Assembly (NCBI RefSeq): GCF_014196515.1
Contig: NZ_JACIDV010000006.1
Location: 186,001 to 250,000, forward strand
Length of the DNA: 64,000 nt
Source of the DNA: Rhizobium skierniewicense
Lineage (GTDB): Bacteria; Pseudomonadota; Alphaproteobacteria; Rhizobiales; Rhizobiaceae
Direction of reading: 5' to 3'
Position 1 is the stretch's first letter. Every line of letters begins with the position of its first letter. The position numbers and the translations under genes are program-made. Positions 18,563-26,683 of this stretch are shown piece by piece. The notes below the pieces were generated by a model. It did no database searches. It saw only the letters and a list, made by a program, of their open reading frames with translations, and was not told the origin of the DNA.

Positions 18563-19078
18563 GTGATCCGCCTTATCAGAAACATGGCCCTAAGCTTCAC
18601 ACTGGCACTGCCAGCTTTCTCACTTGCCACCCTTCCCGCTTATGCGCAGGAGGCCGTCGTCAAGGCAGCGGATGCGGAAGCCCTCTTCACCAGTCCAGAC
18701 CCCAAGCTGAATGCCAACAAGCAGGTGACCTACAAGATCATCCGCGATCTGTTGGAGGCTGGCCATTGGGACAAAGCCGACCAATACCTGACCGAACGTT
18801 ATATTCAGCACAATCCAAACGCCGCATCGGGACGCGATGGCGTGATCAAGTTCTTCACCGAAGTCCTGAAAGTCGAAAAAAAGCCAATCCCCGATAAAAT
18901 CAGCTCACCCGTCGTCTTCGTCACGGCAGAGGGCGATCTCGTCACCGTCGGCTTCGTGCGTGAGGTCAAGGACCCGAAAGACCCGACCAAAACCTATACG
19001 ACGACGTGGTTCGACACATGGCGCTTCGTCGATGGCAAGGCCGACGAACACTGGGATTCAGCGCTGAAAGATCAGTAA
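18563..19078 (+). CDS. Secreted SnoaL-like (NTF2-fold) protein
   Basis: The 171-residue protein has a signal peptide (basic N-terminus, hydrophobic LSFTLALPAFSLATLP, cut predicted after AYA, before QEA). One NTF2/SnoaL-like domain follows, shown by YLTERYIQHNPNAASGRDGVIKFF and TWFDTWRFVDGKADEHWDS. This family is found in many periplasmic proteins of unknown reaction; SnoaL itself is an aldol cyclase. The start is a GTG with AGGAG six bases upstream; an ATG seven codons later is an alternative. The stop codon is 3 nt from that of the convergent permease gene. Confidence 0.8.
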   Translation: MIRLIRNMALSFTLALPAFSLATLPAYAQEAVVKAADAEALFTSPDPKLNANKQVTYKIIRDLLEAGHWDKADQYLTERYIQHNPNAASGRDGVIKFFTEVLKVEKKPIPDKISSPVVFVTAEGDLVTVGFVREVKDPKDPTKTYTTTWFDTWRFVDGKADEHWDSALKDQ

Positions 19079-19081
19079 GCT

Positions 19082-19924
19082 CTATCCCCTTGGACTGCGG
19101 CGTAGCGATCTTTCTACACGCCGCAGCACCAGCGAGAGCCCAAGCGTCAGTATGAGATAGATATAGGCGACGATGGAATAGGTTTCGAAAAACCGGAACG
19201 ATCCGGCAGCGTAGACCTTGCCCAGTTGGGTGATATCCATCACGCCCAGAACCGATACGAGAGAGCTATCCTTCACCATCGACACGAAATCATTCGATAG
19301 CGGCGGAAAGATCGTGCGGATCGCCTGCGGAAAAATCACCAGCCGAAAGCGCTGGAAGCGATTGAGGCCCAGCGCCTTGGCCGCCTCGATCTGCCCCTGA
19401 TCCACGGCCTCTATCCCGGCCCGGAAGATTTCAGCGATGAAAGCAGCGTAGCAGATTGTCAGGGCCAGAATGGCGCGCCAGGTCAGCGAAAAATCCCTCA
19501 CCAGCATTGCCTCCATCCATCCAGCCTGAACCAGCGGCGTCATCATCCAGTTGATCGCACCGACAACAGCAGGCGCGCCGACGAAGGCGATAAAGAACAG
19601 CACGACGAGAACCGGAATGCCGCGCACCGTTTCGATATAGAAACGAGCAATCTGGCGCGGGAGGATGTGGTCAGCCATGCCAAGCACGGCAATCACCAGC
19701 CCCCACAGCGATGCCAGCGCAAACGCCACCAAGGTGACGAACACCGTCATGCCGACACCCTTGATGACCGTGTTGAACACCTGTGTGTAGAGGCCGTTCA
19801 TTGCAATCAGGACGGCCAGCACAAGCCCGATGGCAATGATCGCTACCAGCCACCATGGAAAATCATCGGAAGCGGAGGGTTGGCGGCGGACGCTCACGCG
19901 CCCGTCTTTCGCTGGTCGGGCCAC
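19082..19924 (-). CDS. Polar amino acid ABC transporter permease
   Basis: Inner-membrane permease of the HisM/GlnP type, 280 residues. An N-terminal tail and about five or six membrane helices are visible. The EAA loop that contacts the ATPase reads EAAKALGLNRFQRFRLVIFPQAIR. It follows the binding-protein gene with a 6-nt gap on the same strand. No ATP-binding subunit gene is next to it, so this importer must borrow an ATPase from elsewhere or the gene lies at another locus. Substrate unknown, polar amino acid inferred. Confidence 0.9.
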   Translation of the reverse strand: MARPAKDGRVSVRRQPSASDDFPWWLVAIIAIGLVLAVLIAMNGLYTQVFNTVIKGVGMTVFVTLVAFALASLWGLVIAVLGMADHILPRQIARFYIETVRGIPVLVVLFFIAFVGAPAVVGAINWMMTPLVQAGWMEAMLVRDFSLTWRAILALTICYAAFIAEIFRAGIEAVDQGQIEAAKALGLNRFQRFRLVIFPQAIRTIFPPLSNDFVSMVKDSSLVSVLGVMDITQLGKVYAAGSFRFFETYSIVAYIYLILTLGLSLVLRRVERSLRRSPRG

Positions 19925-19930
19925 ATCCGC

Positions 19931-20725
19931 TTACTGGCCAAGCTTGTAATCCAGAAACCACTTCTTTTCGAGCCTAGCGAAAGTGCCATCCGCCTTCAGC
20001 GCCGCAATTGCGGCGTTCACGGGGGCGACCAGATCGGACCCCTTCTTGAAGATGAAGCCGAAATCATCGCCACCCAAGGGGCCGCCGATCAGCTTCAATG
20101 CCCCGCCGGATGCCTCCACATAACCCTTACCCGCAACGCCATCTGTCAGCACCAGATCGACATCGCCGGTCTTCAGCGCCTGCACGGTCGCACCGAAGGT
20201 CTCCATCAGCTTTACGCGTGGGTTCTGCTCGTTTCCGTCAAGCACGTCGTAGACAACGGTATAGAACGGCGTCGTACCCGCCTGCGCACCCACAAGCCCC
20301 TTGTCGAAGGCTGCAAAGCTCTTGGCATCGGTAAAGCGCGTCTCGTCGGCACGCACCAGCATAAACATTTCCGAGCGCATGTAAGGATCGGAAAAGTCCA
20401 CCTTCTCTTTACGCTCGTCCTTGATGCTGATGCCGGTCATGCCGATATCGTACTGCCCATCAGACACCGCCTGAATCATCGCATCCCAGGATGTGTTCTG
20501 ATACTCGACCTTGAAATTCAGCCGCTTGGCAATCTCGCCCATCGCATCATATTCCCACCCGATAGCTGCGCCGGATGTGGGATCGACAAATTGCAGCGGC
20601 GGATAGGCGTTTTCGGTAACGACAACGACGGTCCTCTCCTTGAGGTCCGGCAGTTCGGCGGCAAAGGAAATCACGTGCGACATAAGCGTTGCGGCAATGG
20701 CGATGAGAAAAGAGCGTCTGAGCAA
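19931..20725 (-). CDS. Amino acid ABC transporter substrate-binding protein
   Basis: Periplasmic solute-binding protein of family 3 (SBP_bac_3), 264 residues from the chosen start. The signal peptide is RRSFLIAIAATLMSHVISFAA. The first lobe carries ENAYPPLQFVDPTSGAAIGWEYDAMGEIAKRL, and the binding core has DIGMTGISIKDERKEKVDFSDPYM, the classic family 3 signature. The likely start is a TTG at 20725, because GCAGGAGA lies seven bases upstream. The frame extends 19 codons further to an ATG with no ribosome-binding site. It forms a two-gene operon with the permease. Confidence 0.92.
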   Translation of the reverse strand: MLRRSFLIAIAATLMSHVISFAAELPDLKERTVVVVTENAYPPLQFVDPTSGAAIGWEYDAMGEIAKRLNFKVEYQNTSWDAMIQAVSDGQYDIGMTGISIKDERKEKVDFSDPYMRSEMFMLVRADETRFTDAKSFAAFDKGLVGAQAGTTPFYTVVYDVLDGNEQNPRVKLMETFGATVQALKTGDVDLVLTDGVAGKGYVEASGGALKLIGGPLGGDDFGFIFKKGSDLVAPVNAAIAALKADGTFARLEKKWFLDYKLGQ

Positions 20726-20800
20726 TGGCGTGTCTCCTGCTGGCAATGCGGGAAAATGACATGGTTTGAAGCGTGAGAGCAAGAGTGCATTGGATGGTAG

Positions 20801-20975
20801 GCTTTGCCTACCCCCCCTCTGCCCTGCCGGGCATCTCCCCCCTCAAGGGGGGAGATTAGCAAGACGAATGCTCACCACTCTTCCCGCAGCGTTCAAGATG
20901 GCTGGGCGCGATCCACGAGTCGATCTCCCCACCTGAGGGGGAGATGCCCGGCAGGGTAGAGGGGGGCAAGCCACA
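20801..20975. repeat. RIME-like palindromic intergenic repeat
   Basis: Two long inverted arms lie at about 20806-20842 and 20937-20970. Both carry CTGCCGGGCATCTCCCCC or its complement. Each is followed by a small palindrome (CTCCCCCCTCAAGGGGGGAG at 20835 and a similar one at 20924). This matches the architecture and sequence style of Rhizobium-specific intergenic mosaic elements (RIME), known across Rhizobiaceae chromosomes. It fills most of the gap between the binding-protein gene and rplS and could form a large hairpin. Confidence 0.85.
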
Positions 20976-21011
20976 CCCACCAACAACAAACGCCAGCAGA
21001 CATCACGCATC

Positions 21012-21043
21012 AAAAACAAAAGGCGGCCCGAAGACCGCCTTTA
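21012..21043 (-). terminator. Terminator of rplS
   Basis: On the minus strand AAAGGCGG/CCGCCTTT forms a hairpin with an 8-nt loop followed by TGTTTTT, about 30 nt after the rplS stop. Confidence 0.85.
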
Positions 21044-21069
21044 TCAAAATTTCCGAAAACCGGAAAAAC

Positions 21070-21636
21070 TTATTCAGCTGCGCCTTCGGCAGGCTTCGCA
21101 GCCTCTTCAGCGGCCTTTGCTGCTGCGGCTTCTTCGGCTGCCTTGGCTTCAGCAGCTTCTGCTGCGGCCTTTTCAGCGGCCAGAGCCTGAGCTGCTGCAA
21201 CCTTTTCAGCTTCGATGCGTGCCTTTTCTTCGGCGGCGGCCTGACGCTCGCCATCGTTGAGCTTGCGAGCGCGAACGCCAGTGTCTTCAACGATACGGGC
21301 AGACTTGCCGCGACGGTCGCGCAGGTAGTAGAGCTTCGCGCGACGGACCTTACCGCGGCGAACGATTTCAACGCCTTCAACCAACGGCGAGTAAACCGGG
21401 AATACGCGCTCGACGCCTTCGCCATAGGAAATCTTGCGAACGGTGAAGCTCTCGTTGATGCCGCCGCCGGAACGGGCGATAACGACGCCTTCGTAAGCCT
21501 GTACACGCGTACGTGTACCTTCCGTCACGCGCACGTTGACGCGAACGGTGTCACCTGGGGAAAATTCTGGAAGCTTGCGCTTCGCTTCAATCTTGGCAGC
21601 CTGTTCGGCTTCCAGCTGTTCTATAATGTTGGTCAT
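21070..21636 (-). CDS. rplS: 50S ribosomal protein L19 with long acidic/Ala tail
   Basis: L19 sits at the 30S-50S interface. Residues 1-120 are the conserved body, with [76 protein letters not shown] and ARI. About 55 extra residues of Ala, Glu and Lys follow, likely a helical or coiled extension, making 188 residues against about 115 in E. coli. Such tails are seen in rhizobial L19. The gene is normally next to trmD; here a TauE permease on the other strand lies between them, and rplS has its own 165-nt leader with a possible structured RNA. Confidence 0.97.
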   Translation of the reverse strand: MTNIIEQLEAEQAAKIEAKRKLPEFSPGDTVRVNVRVTEGTRTRVQAYEGVVIARSGGGINESFTVRKISYGEGVERVFPVYSPLVEGVEIVRRGKVRRAKLYYLRDRRGKSARIVEDTGVRARKLNDGERQAAAEEKARIEAEKVAAAQALAAEKAAAEAAEAKAAEEAAAAKAAEEAAKPAEGAAE

Positions 21637-21688
21637 ATTAACCTCTGAGTTCTTCTGAAACAGCCAGAGCGCTCAACTGTCATCCCTT

Positions 21689-21731
21689 GAAACCAGGTCT
21701 CGGGACCATGCCTTGCGGCAGGAGCGGGTTC
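21689..21731 (-). ncRNA. Possible structured leader upstream of rplS
   Basis: Read on the minus strand, GAACC at 21731 can pair with GGTTTC at 21689. It encloses two hairpins: TGCC-GCAA-GGCA with a GNRA tetraloop, and GGTC-CCGA-GACC. Together they give a compact three-way junction in 43 nt. It lies 53 nt upstream of the rplS start. I do not recognise it as a known family. Autoregulatory ribosomal-protein leaders exist for L19 in other phyla, so control by L19 is one possibility. Confidence 0.35.
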
Positions 21732-21906
21732 ACTATTCTTTGCTTGCGGTTAAAGGGGTAAACCCCAGTTCCACGCGGGCCATTACAGCAAGACGGCGCA
21801 TTTGTCATCCCTTTTACAAGATTATTTTGTCGGTCATGAGCGAATTGTCGGCAATCACGTCAACGGATATGGAGTGAGACGGGCGCAGGATGCGCCGGGA
21901 GGAGCC

Positions 21907-22653
21907 ATGTCTTTGTTCATCATTCTTCTGCTGCTTGCCAGCGGCTTTCTGTCCGGTGCAGTCAACGCCATCGCAGGTGGTGGCACGTTCCTGACCTTCG
22001 GGGCCATGACGATAGCCGGCATCGCGCCGATTTCGGCCAACGCAACCTCTTCCATCGTGCAATTTCCAGGCTACGTGACATCCGTCATCGCCTATTGGCC
22101 GGAAATTCGCACACACTGGAAAAGCGCCGTTTTTCTGGCCCTGCTCTCCATCGCTGGTTCGACTGCTGGTGCGCTCCTGCTTCTGTCGCTGGACAATCCC
22201 GCTTTTCGCCAGCTCGTGCCCTGGCTGTTGCTTGCCGCTACGCTTCTGTTTGCGGCTGGTCCTTGGCTGCGGCCCCGCGCAAATGCAGAACGCGTTCCCG
22301 GCAATGCCGCCAGCCTCGTCGGGCAGTTCTTCACCTCGATCTATGGCGGCTTCTTCGGGGCGGGCATGGGCATCATGATGCTGGCCATGCTGGGATTGAC
22401 GGCAGGTGGAAGTTATCACCACCTCAACGCGCTCAAGAACCTGCTTGCGGTCGTCATCGCAGCCGTCGCCATCGTGGTATTCGTGGGCGGTGGCGTCTTG
22501 GCTTGGCCCGCAGCGCTGATCATGATCCCGGCTTCCGCGCTTGGCGGTTACAGCGGCGTTTATATTGCGCGGCGCGTGCCACAATGGATCATCCGCGCTT
22601 TGGTGATCTCGGTCGGACTATTGCTATCGGTCTATTATTTCGTCTCGACCTGA
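21907..22653 (+). CDS. TauE/SafE-family membrane permease
   Basis: Inner-membrane protein of 248 residues with about eight hydrophobic helices. The family features are [34 protein letters not shown] and the second-half repeat [29 protein letters not shown]. Members export sulfite, sulfonates or other small anions; the substrate here is unknown. The ATG was chosen for GGGAGGAG just upstream; the frame opens 35 codons earlier without a signal. It is convergent with trmD and overlaps its 3' end by 19 nt. It interrupts the usual trmD-rplS neighbourhood. Confidence 0.88.
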   Translation: MSLFIILLLLASGFLSGAVNAIAGGGTFLTFGAMTIAGIAPISANATSSIVQFPGYVTSVIAYWPEIRTHWKSAVFLALLSIAGSTAGALLLLSLDNPAFRQLVPWLLLAATLLFAAGPWLRPRANAERVPGNAASLVGQFFTSIYGGFFGAGMGIMMLAMLGLTAGGSYHHLNALKNLLAVVIAAVAIVVFVGGGVLAWPAALIMIPASALGGYSGVYIARRVPQWIIRALVISVGLLLSVYYFVST

Positions 22654-23336
22654 GCAGGCGTTTCCAAAAGATCGGGACGGCGCTCCCGTGTTAGCGCGAC
22701 CGCCTGCTCATGACGCCAGGTATCGATGGCCTTGTGGTTTCCAGACGTCAAAACGGCGGGAATGTCGCGCTGTTCCCACACTTGCGGGCGGGTATAATGC
22801 GGATGTTCCAGAAGGCCGCCTTCGAAGCTTTCATGAACGCCGGAGAGATCATTGCCCATCACACCGGGCAGAATGCGCACCACGGCATCCAAGAGCGTCA
22901 ATGCCGCTGGCTCACCACCGGACAGAATATAATCGCCTATGGACACCTCTTCGAGGTTACGGGCATCGATCACCCGCTGGTCAACGCCCTCGAAACGACC
23001 GCAGATGATGATGACGCCTTCGCCTTGCGCAAGGTCACGCACGCGTTCCTGCGTCAAAGGCTTGCCACGCGGGCTCATCAAAAGCCTTGGCCTTGAACCG
23101 CCGTCTGAAACATCGTCTATCGCCGCTGCCAGCACATCCGGCTTCAGCACCATGCCGGCGCCACCGCCGGCTGGCGTATCATCCACGCTGCGGTGCTTGT
23201 CGGTGGCGAAATCGCGGATTTGCACAGGCTCGATCTGCCACTGACCTCGCTCCAGCGCCCGGCCCGCCAGCGAATGGCCGAGATGCCCCGGAAACATGTC
23301 CGGGTAGAGTGTCAGCACGGTTGCCTTGAATGTCAT
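22635..23336 (-). CDS. trmD: tRNA (guanine-N1)-methyltransferase TrmD
   Basis: SPOUT-fold enzyme that methylates G37 of tRNAs reading CNN codons and prevents frameshifting. The protein has 233 residues. Motifs include [51 protein letters not shown] and [28 protein letters not shown] with the trefoil-knot AdoMet site. The ATG is 1 nt after the rimM stop, so the two are translationally coupled. The last 19 nt overlap the end of the convergent TauE gene. Confidence 0.97.
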   Translation of the reverse strand: MTFKATVLTLYPDMFPGHLGHSLAGRALERGQWQIEPVQIRDFATDKHRSVDDTPAGGGAGMVLKPDVLAAAIDDVSDGGSRPRLLMSPRGKPLTQERVRDLAQGEGVIIICGRFEGVDQRVIDARNLEEVSIGDYILSGGEPAALTLLDAVVRILPGVMGNDLSGVHESFEGGLLEHPHYTRPQVWEQRDIPAVLTSGNHKAIDTWRHEQAVALTRERRPDLLETPAQVETK

Positions 23337-23337
23337 G

Positions 23338-23910
23338 TTATTTTTTCTTGCCGAAGATCGGATGATCCGGGTCGTCCTTGCCGTCATCTGGATTATCGAC
23401 CAAGCCAGCCGCCAGCGGATCGATCAGGATCTTTCCACCTTCAAGGTCGATTTCCAGAACCGCCGCTTCGGAAAATGGAATAAGCGTCGGACGCCGACCA
23501 GCGCCTTTCAGCTCCAGCAGATCACCCGCGCCGAAATCATGAACGGCAGCAACGGAACCATAGCTATTGCCCTCGGCGTCGACGGCTTCCAGCCCTTCCA
23601 GATCGGTGTAATAGAATTCGTCTTCGTCCAGATCGTCGTCGGGCAGATTGTCACGCTCGATGAACAGTTCCAGCCCGTTCAGAGCTTCAGCAGCATTGCG
23701 GTCGTTGACCCCACGAAAGCGCACGATCACCACCGTCTTTGCTTCGCGTATCTCGAGAATCTCGAACACCCGGCCATCGCTGGCAATCAGGTTGCCATAT
23801 TCTCCCAATGCGGTCGGATCATCCGTGAAAGAGCTGACCCGCACTTCGCCACGCAGCCCTTGTGCCGCGCCAATCTTGGCCATGAGAATGGGGTTTTCCA
23901 GCTTTGCCAT
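23338..23910 (-). CDS. rimM: Ribosome maturation factor RimM
   Basis: 16S rRNA/30S maturation factor that binds S19 near the 30S head. The protein has 190 residues. The N-terminal RimM domain has [25 protein letters not shown], and a PRC-barrel follows from about residue 95 ([18 protein letters not shown]). A C-terminal extension of about 20 residues, rich in Asp and Lys, is beyond the usual end. It is coupled to trmD. A hairpin terminator lies between rpsP and rimM, so this pair may also have its own promoter in the 118-nt gap. Confidence 0.96.
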   Translation of the reverse strand: MAKLENPILMAKIGAAQGLRGEVRVSSFTDDPTALGEYGNLIASDGRVFEILEIREAKTVVIVRFRGVNDRNAAEALNGLELFIERDNLPDDDLDEDEFYYTDLEGLEAVDAEGNSYGSVAAVHDFGAGDLLELKGAGRRPTLIPFSEAAVLEIDLEGGKILIDPLAAGLVDNPDDGKDDPDHPIFGKKK

Positions 23911-23967
23911 CGGTCGTCCGTTTCGGTGTTCGTCTTTTAAAATCTATGTACGGCATGTTGCCGTCAA

Positions 23968-24009
23968 AATAAACACAAACGGGTGGCGCGGAAATCCACA
24001 CCACCCGTT
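23968..24009 (-). terminator. Terminator-like hairpin after rpsP
   Basis: On the minus strand AACGGGTGG/CCACCCGTT pairs over 9 bp with a 14-nt loop and is followed by TGTGTTTATTTT. It begins about 20 nt after the rpsP stop and probably attenuates transcription into rimM-trmD. Confidence 0.7.
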
Positions 24010-24028
24010 CAAATCGTGCAAACCGGAC

Positions 24029-24406
24029 TTATTCGGCTGCAGTTGCTTCTGCGGCAGCAGCAGCGGCATCATCGGCCTTCTGCTTCTTCTCGGCAATGCG
24101 CTCGACTGCCTTCTTGCCTGGCTTTGCCTTTTCAGGGTTGTTGCGCGCGTCGCGCGTCACGATGCCAGCCTCTGAAAGGAAGCGCAGAACGCGGTCTGTC
24201 GGCTGTGCGCCCTTGGCGATCCATTCCTTGACGAGGTCGCCGTTGATCTGGACGCGATCAGCATTGTCCTTGGCAAGCATTGGATTCCAGGAACCGACCT
24301 TCTCGAGGAAACGGCCGTCGCGTGGCGAACGGGCGTCAGCAACGACGATTTGGTAGTACGGGCGCTTCTTGGAACCACCGCGTGCGAGACGAATTTTCAG
24401 TGCCAT
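24029..24406 (-). CDS. rpsP: 30S ribosomal protein S16
   Basis: Small-subunit assembly protein. The protein has 125 residues; the conserved body runs to about 80 ([42 protein letters not shown] and [11 protein letters not shown]). A Lys/Ala/Glu-rich tail of 40 residues follows, common in alphaproteobacteria. AAGGAG eight bases upstream fixes the start. It follows the chorismate mutase gene by 32 nt and leads the ribosomal cluster rpsP-rimM-trmD. Confidence 0.97.
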   Translation of the reverse strand: MALKIRLARGGSKKRPYYQIVVADARSPRDGRFLEKVGSWNPMLAKDNADRVQINGDLVKEWIAKGAQPTDRVLRFLSEAGIVTRDARNNPEKAKPGKKAVERIAEKKQKADDAAAAAAEATAAE

Positions 24407-24438
24407 GTTGTTTCTCCTTATAATGGCTTGCCCGCCGG

Positions 24439-24756
24439 TCAGGCGGTCTTGTCGGTGCCGTTGTGTTCAGCGGCAATGGCTTCATGATGCCGGATGACTT
24501 CCTTGATGATGAAGTTCAGGAACTTCTCAGCAAAATCCGGGTCCAGATCGGCGGCCTTTGCCAGATGGCGCAGGCGTTCGATCTGGTATTCCTCGCGCGC
24601 CGGGTCTGCCGGCGGCAATTCGTGAGTTGCTTTCAAAACGCCAACCGCTTTGGTGCGCTGGAACCGTTCCGCAAGCATATGCACCAAGGCAGCATCGATA
24701 TTGTCGATGGACTGGCGATATTGTGAAAGTTGAGCCTTTACGTCTGCATCGGTCAT
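24439..24756 (-). CDS. AroQ-type chorismate mutase
   Basis: Small all-helical enzyme (105 residues) of the AroQ class that converts chorismate to prephenate on the way to Phe and Tyr. Visible features are [30 protein letters not shown] with the Arg and Lys of the active site, [42 protein letters not shown] and a short tail. The ATG at 24756 follows the ffh stop by 8 nt; a GTG at 24768 that overlaps the ffh stop is an alternative. Its place between ffh and rpsP is a conserved rhizobial arrangement with no obvious functional reason. Confidence 0.92.
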   Translation of the reverse strand: MTDADVKAQLSQYRQSIDNIDAALVHMLAERFQRTKAVGVLKATHELPPADPAREEYQIERLRHLAKAADLDPDFAEKFLNFIIKEVIRHHEAIAAEHNGTDKTA

Positions 24757-24764
24757 GACAGCAC

Positions 24765-26345
24765 TCACTTCTTTTTGCCAAAACCCGGAAGACCCGGAAG
24801 TCCGCCGAGGCCCGGCAACTTGGGTCCGCCCAAACCGGGAAGACCGCCCATGCCACCAAGACCTTGTGGCATACCACCTGGTTTGCCCAGACCCGCGGCC
24901 TCCGCCTGCTTTTGAAGCGCTTCGAGCTGCTTGGGGTCCATATTGGCCAGATCAGGCATCCCGCCCCGTAGGCCGCCCATTCCACCGCCAAGACCCATCT
25001 TGCCCGCAAGGCCGCCCATCATCTGCTTCATGATGCCGCCCTTGCCCTTGCCGCCCATGGCCTTCATCATGTCGGCCATACCGCGATGCATCTTGAGCAG
25101 CTTGTTGATTTCGGCCGCATCCGTGCCGGAACCGGCAGCGATGCGCTTCTTACGGCTGTGCTTGAGCATGTCGGGATTGGCGCGCTCGGCCTTGGTCATG
25201 GACGAGATGATGGCGATCTGGCGGTCGAACATCTTGTCGTTGAGGCCTGAAGCGGCCATCTTGTCCTTCATGCCGGACATGCCTGGCATCAGGCCCATGA
25301 TGCCGCCCATGCCGCCCATCTTTTTCATCTGGCCCAACTGATCGGCCAGATCGTTCAGATCGAACTTGCCCGACTGCATCTTCTTGGCCATCGCTGCGGC
25401 TTTTTCCGCATCGATGTTTTCAGCAGCTTTTTCGACCAGCGAAACAATATCGCCCATCCCGAGAATACGGTCGGCGATACGGCGCGGATGGAACTCGTCC
25501 AGTTCACCCATGCGCTCGCCGGTACCGATCAGCTTGATCGGCTTGCCGGTGACAGCCCGCATCGAAAGGGCAGCACCGCCGCGGCCATCGCCGTCCATAC
25601 GGGTGAGTACGAGGCCGGTGATACCAACGCGCTCATCGAAATTCCGGGCCAGATTGACGGCGTCCTGACCTGTCAGGCTGTCGGCAACCAGCAGAATTTC
25701 ATGCGGCTTGGCATTTTTCTTGATGTCCGCCATTTCCATCATCAACGGCTCGTCGATGTGGGTACGACCGGCTGTATCGAGGATCACGACATCATGGCCG
25801 CCGAGCTTGGCGGCCTGCACGGCGCGCGAGGCGATATCGGTCGGCGATTGTCCCGCAATGATCGGTAGCGTATCGACGCCGGTCTGAACGCCGAGTTGAC
25901 GAAGCTGCTCCTGCGCTGCCGGACGACGCGTGTCGAGGGATGCCATCAGCACCTTCTTCTTGTCGCGGTCGGTCAGGCGCTTGGCGATCTTGCCGGTGGT
26001 GGTCGTCTTACCAGAGCCTTGCAGGCCCACCATCATGATGACGACGGGGGCCGCCGCATGAAGATCGATCGCCACGCCTTCGGAGCCCAGCATCTCGACC
26101 AGCTCGTCATGAACGATCTTGACGACCATCTGGCCGGGCTTGATCGCTTTGAGAACCGAGGCACCCACGGCCTTCTCACGCACCTTGTCGGTAAAGGACC
26201 GCACGACTTCCAGCGCAACGTCCGCTTCCAGCAGCGCACGACGAACCTCGCGCAGGGCCGCCGTCACATCGGCTTCCGAAAGCGCGCCACGGCCGGTCAG
26301 TCCATTTAAAATGGAGCCAAGGCGGTCCTGGAGGTTTTCAAACAT
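24765..26345 (-). CDS. ffh: Signal recognition particle protein Ffh
   Basis: SRP54 GTPase that binds 4.5S RNA and signal sequences of nascent membrane proteins. The protein has 526 residues. The N domain covers about 1-90, the G domain has GLQGSGKTTTTGKI at 107-120, DTAGRTHIDEPL and TRMDGDGRGGAALS, and a Met-rich M domain begins near 320. The C-terminus ends in about 90 residues of Gly, Met, Leu and Pro repeats (GGMGGLPGLGGPKLPGLGG), longer than in E. coli. The ATG has GAAGGA upstream; the frame extends 58 codons further without support. Its receptor FtsY is encoded 4 kb away on the other strand. Confidence 0.97.
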   Translation of the reverse strand: MFENLQDRLGSILNGLTGRGALSEADVTAALREVRRALLEADVALEVVRSFTDKVREKAVGASVLKAIKPGQMVVKIVHDELVEMLGSEGVAIDLHAAAPVVIMMVGLQGSGKTTTTGKIAKRLTDRDKKKVLMASLDTRRPAAQEQLRQLGVQTGVDTLPIIAGQSPTDIASRAVQAAKLGGHDVVILDTAGRTHIDEPLMMEMADIKKNAKPHEILLVADSLTGQDAVNLARNFDERVGITGLVLTRMDGDGRGGAALSMRAVTGKPIKLIGTGERMGELDEFHPRRIADRILGMGDIVSLVEKAAENIDAEKAAAMAKKMQSGKFDLNDLADQLGQMKKMGGMGGIMGLMPGMSGMKDKMAASGLNDKMFDRQIAIISSMTKAERANPDMLKHSRKKRIAAGSGTDAAEINKLLKMHRGMADMMKAMGGKGKGGIMKQMMGGLAGKMGLGGGMGGLRGGMPDLANMDPKQLEALQKQAEAAGLGKPGGMPQGLGGMGGLPGLGGPKLPGLGGLPGLPGFGKKK

Positions 26346-26683
26346 CGCGTCATCCTTCTTCGTTCCGGGGTTTCCGAAACGTCGGTGGTTTTGCTGCCAA
26401 AAACAAGACGCCCAGGAAGGGGCATAGCCAAAAAGCACCCGAGGGCGCATTGCGCTGTCGGATGTTTGCCTCCAGGATCTCTTTATACCTTGCGGGTCCC
26501 GGTCGGCGGCTGCGGTCATGAAACTGCCAGCTGATGAGCGCCGGTTAACAGGAAAAGGCTGAGAGAGTCAAGGCAAAGCATGGATTTTTGACACGGACGT
26601 AACCGCTGACGTCTTCGTGAAAATAACACCTATACGCATCTGCCCGCTTGAAGAGGCGATGGCGCACGGCATATAGCTTCGTC
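26346..26683. other. Intergenic region between ffh and the metallo-hydrolase
   Basis: About 340 bases separate two divergent genes. It must contain the ffh promoter on the minus strand and that of the metallo-hydrolase on the plus strand. A lone TTGACA lies at 26588, but no good -10 element sits 16-18 nt after it. I see no strong hairpin and no plausible small gene. Confidence 0.4.

Noticed and set aside
26588..26593. TTGACA promoter for the metallo-hydrolase gene
   Set aside because: No acceptable -10 box at 16-18 nt; not enough for a promoter call.
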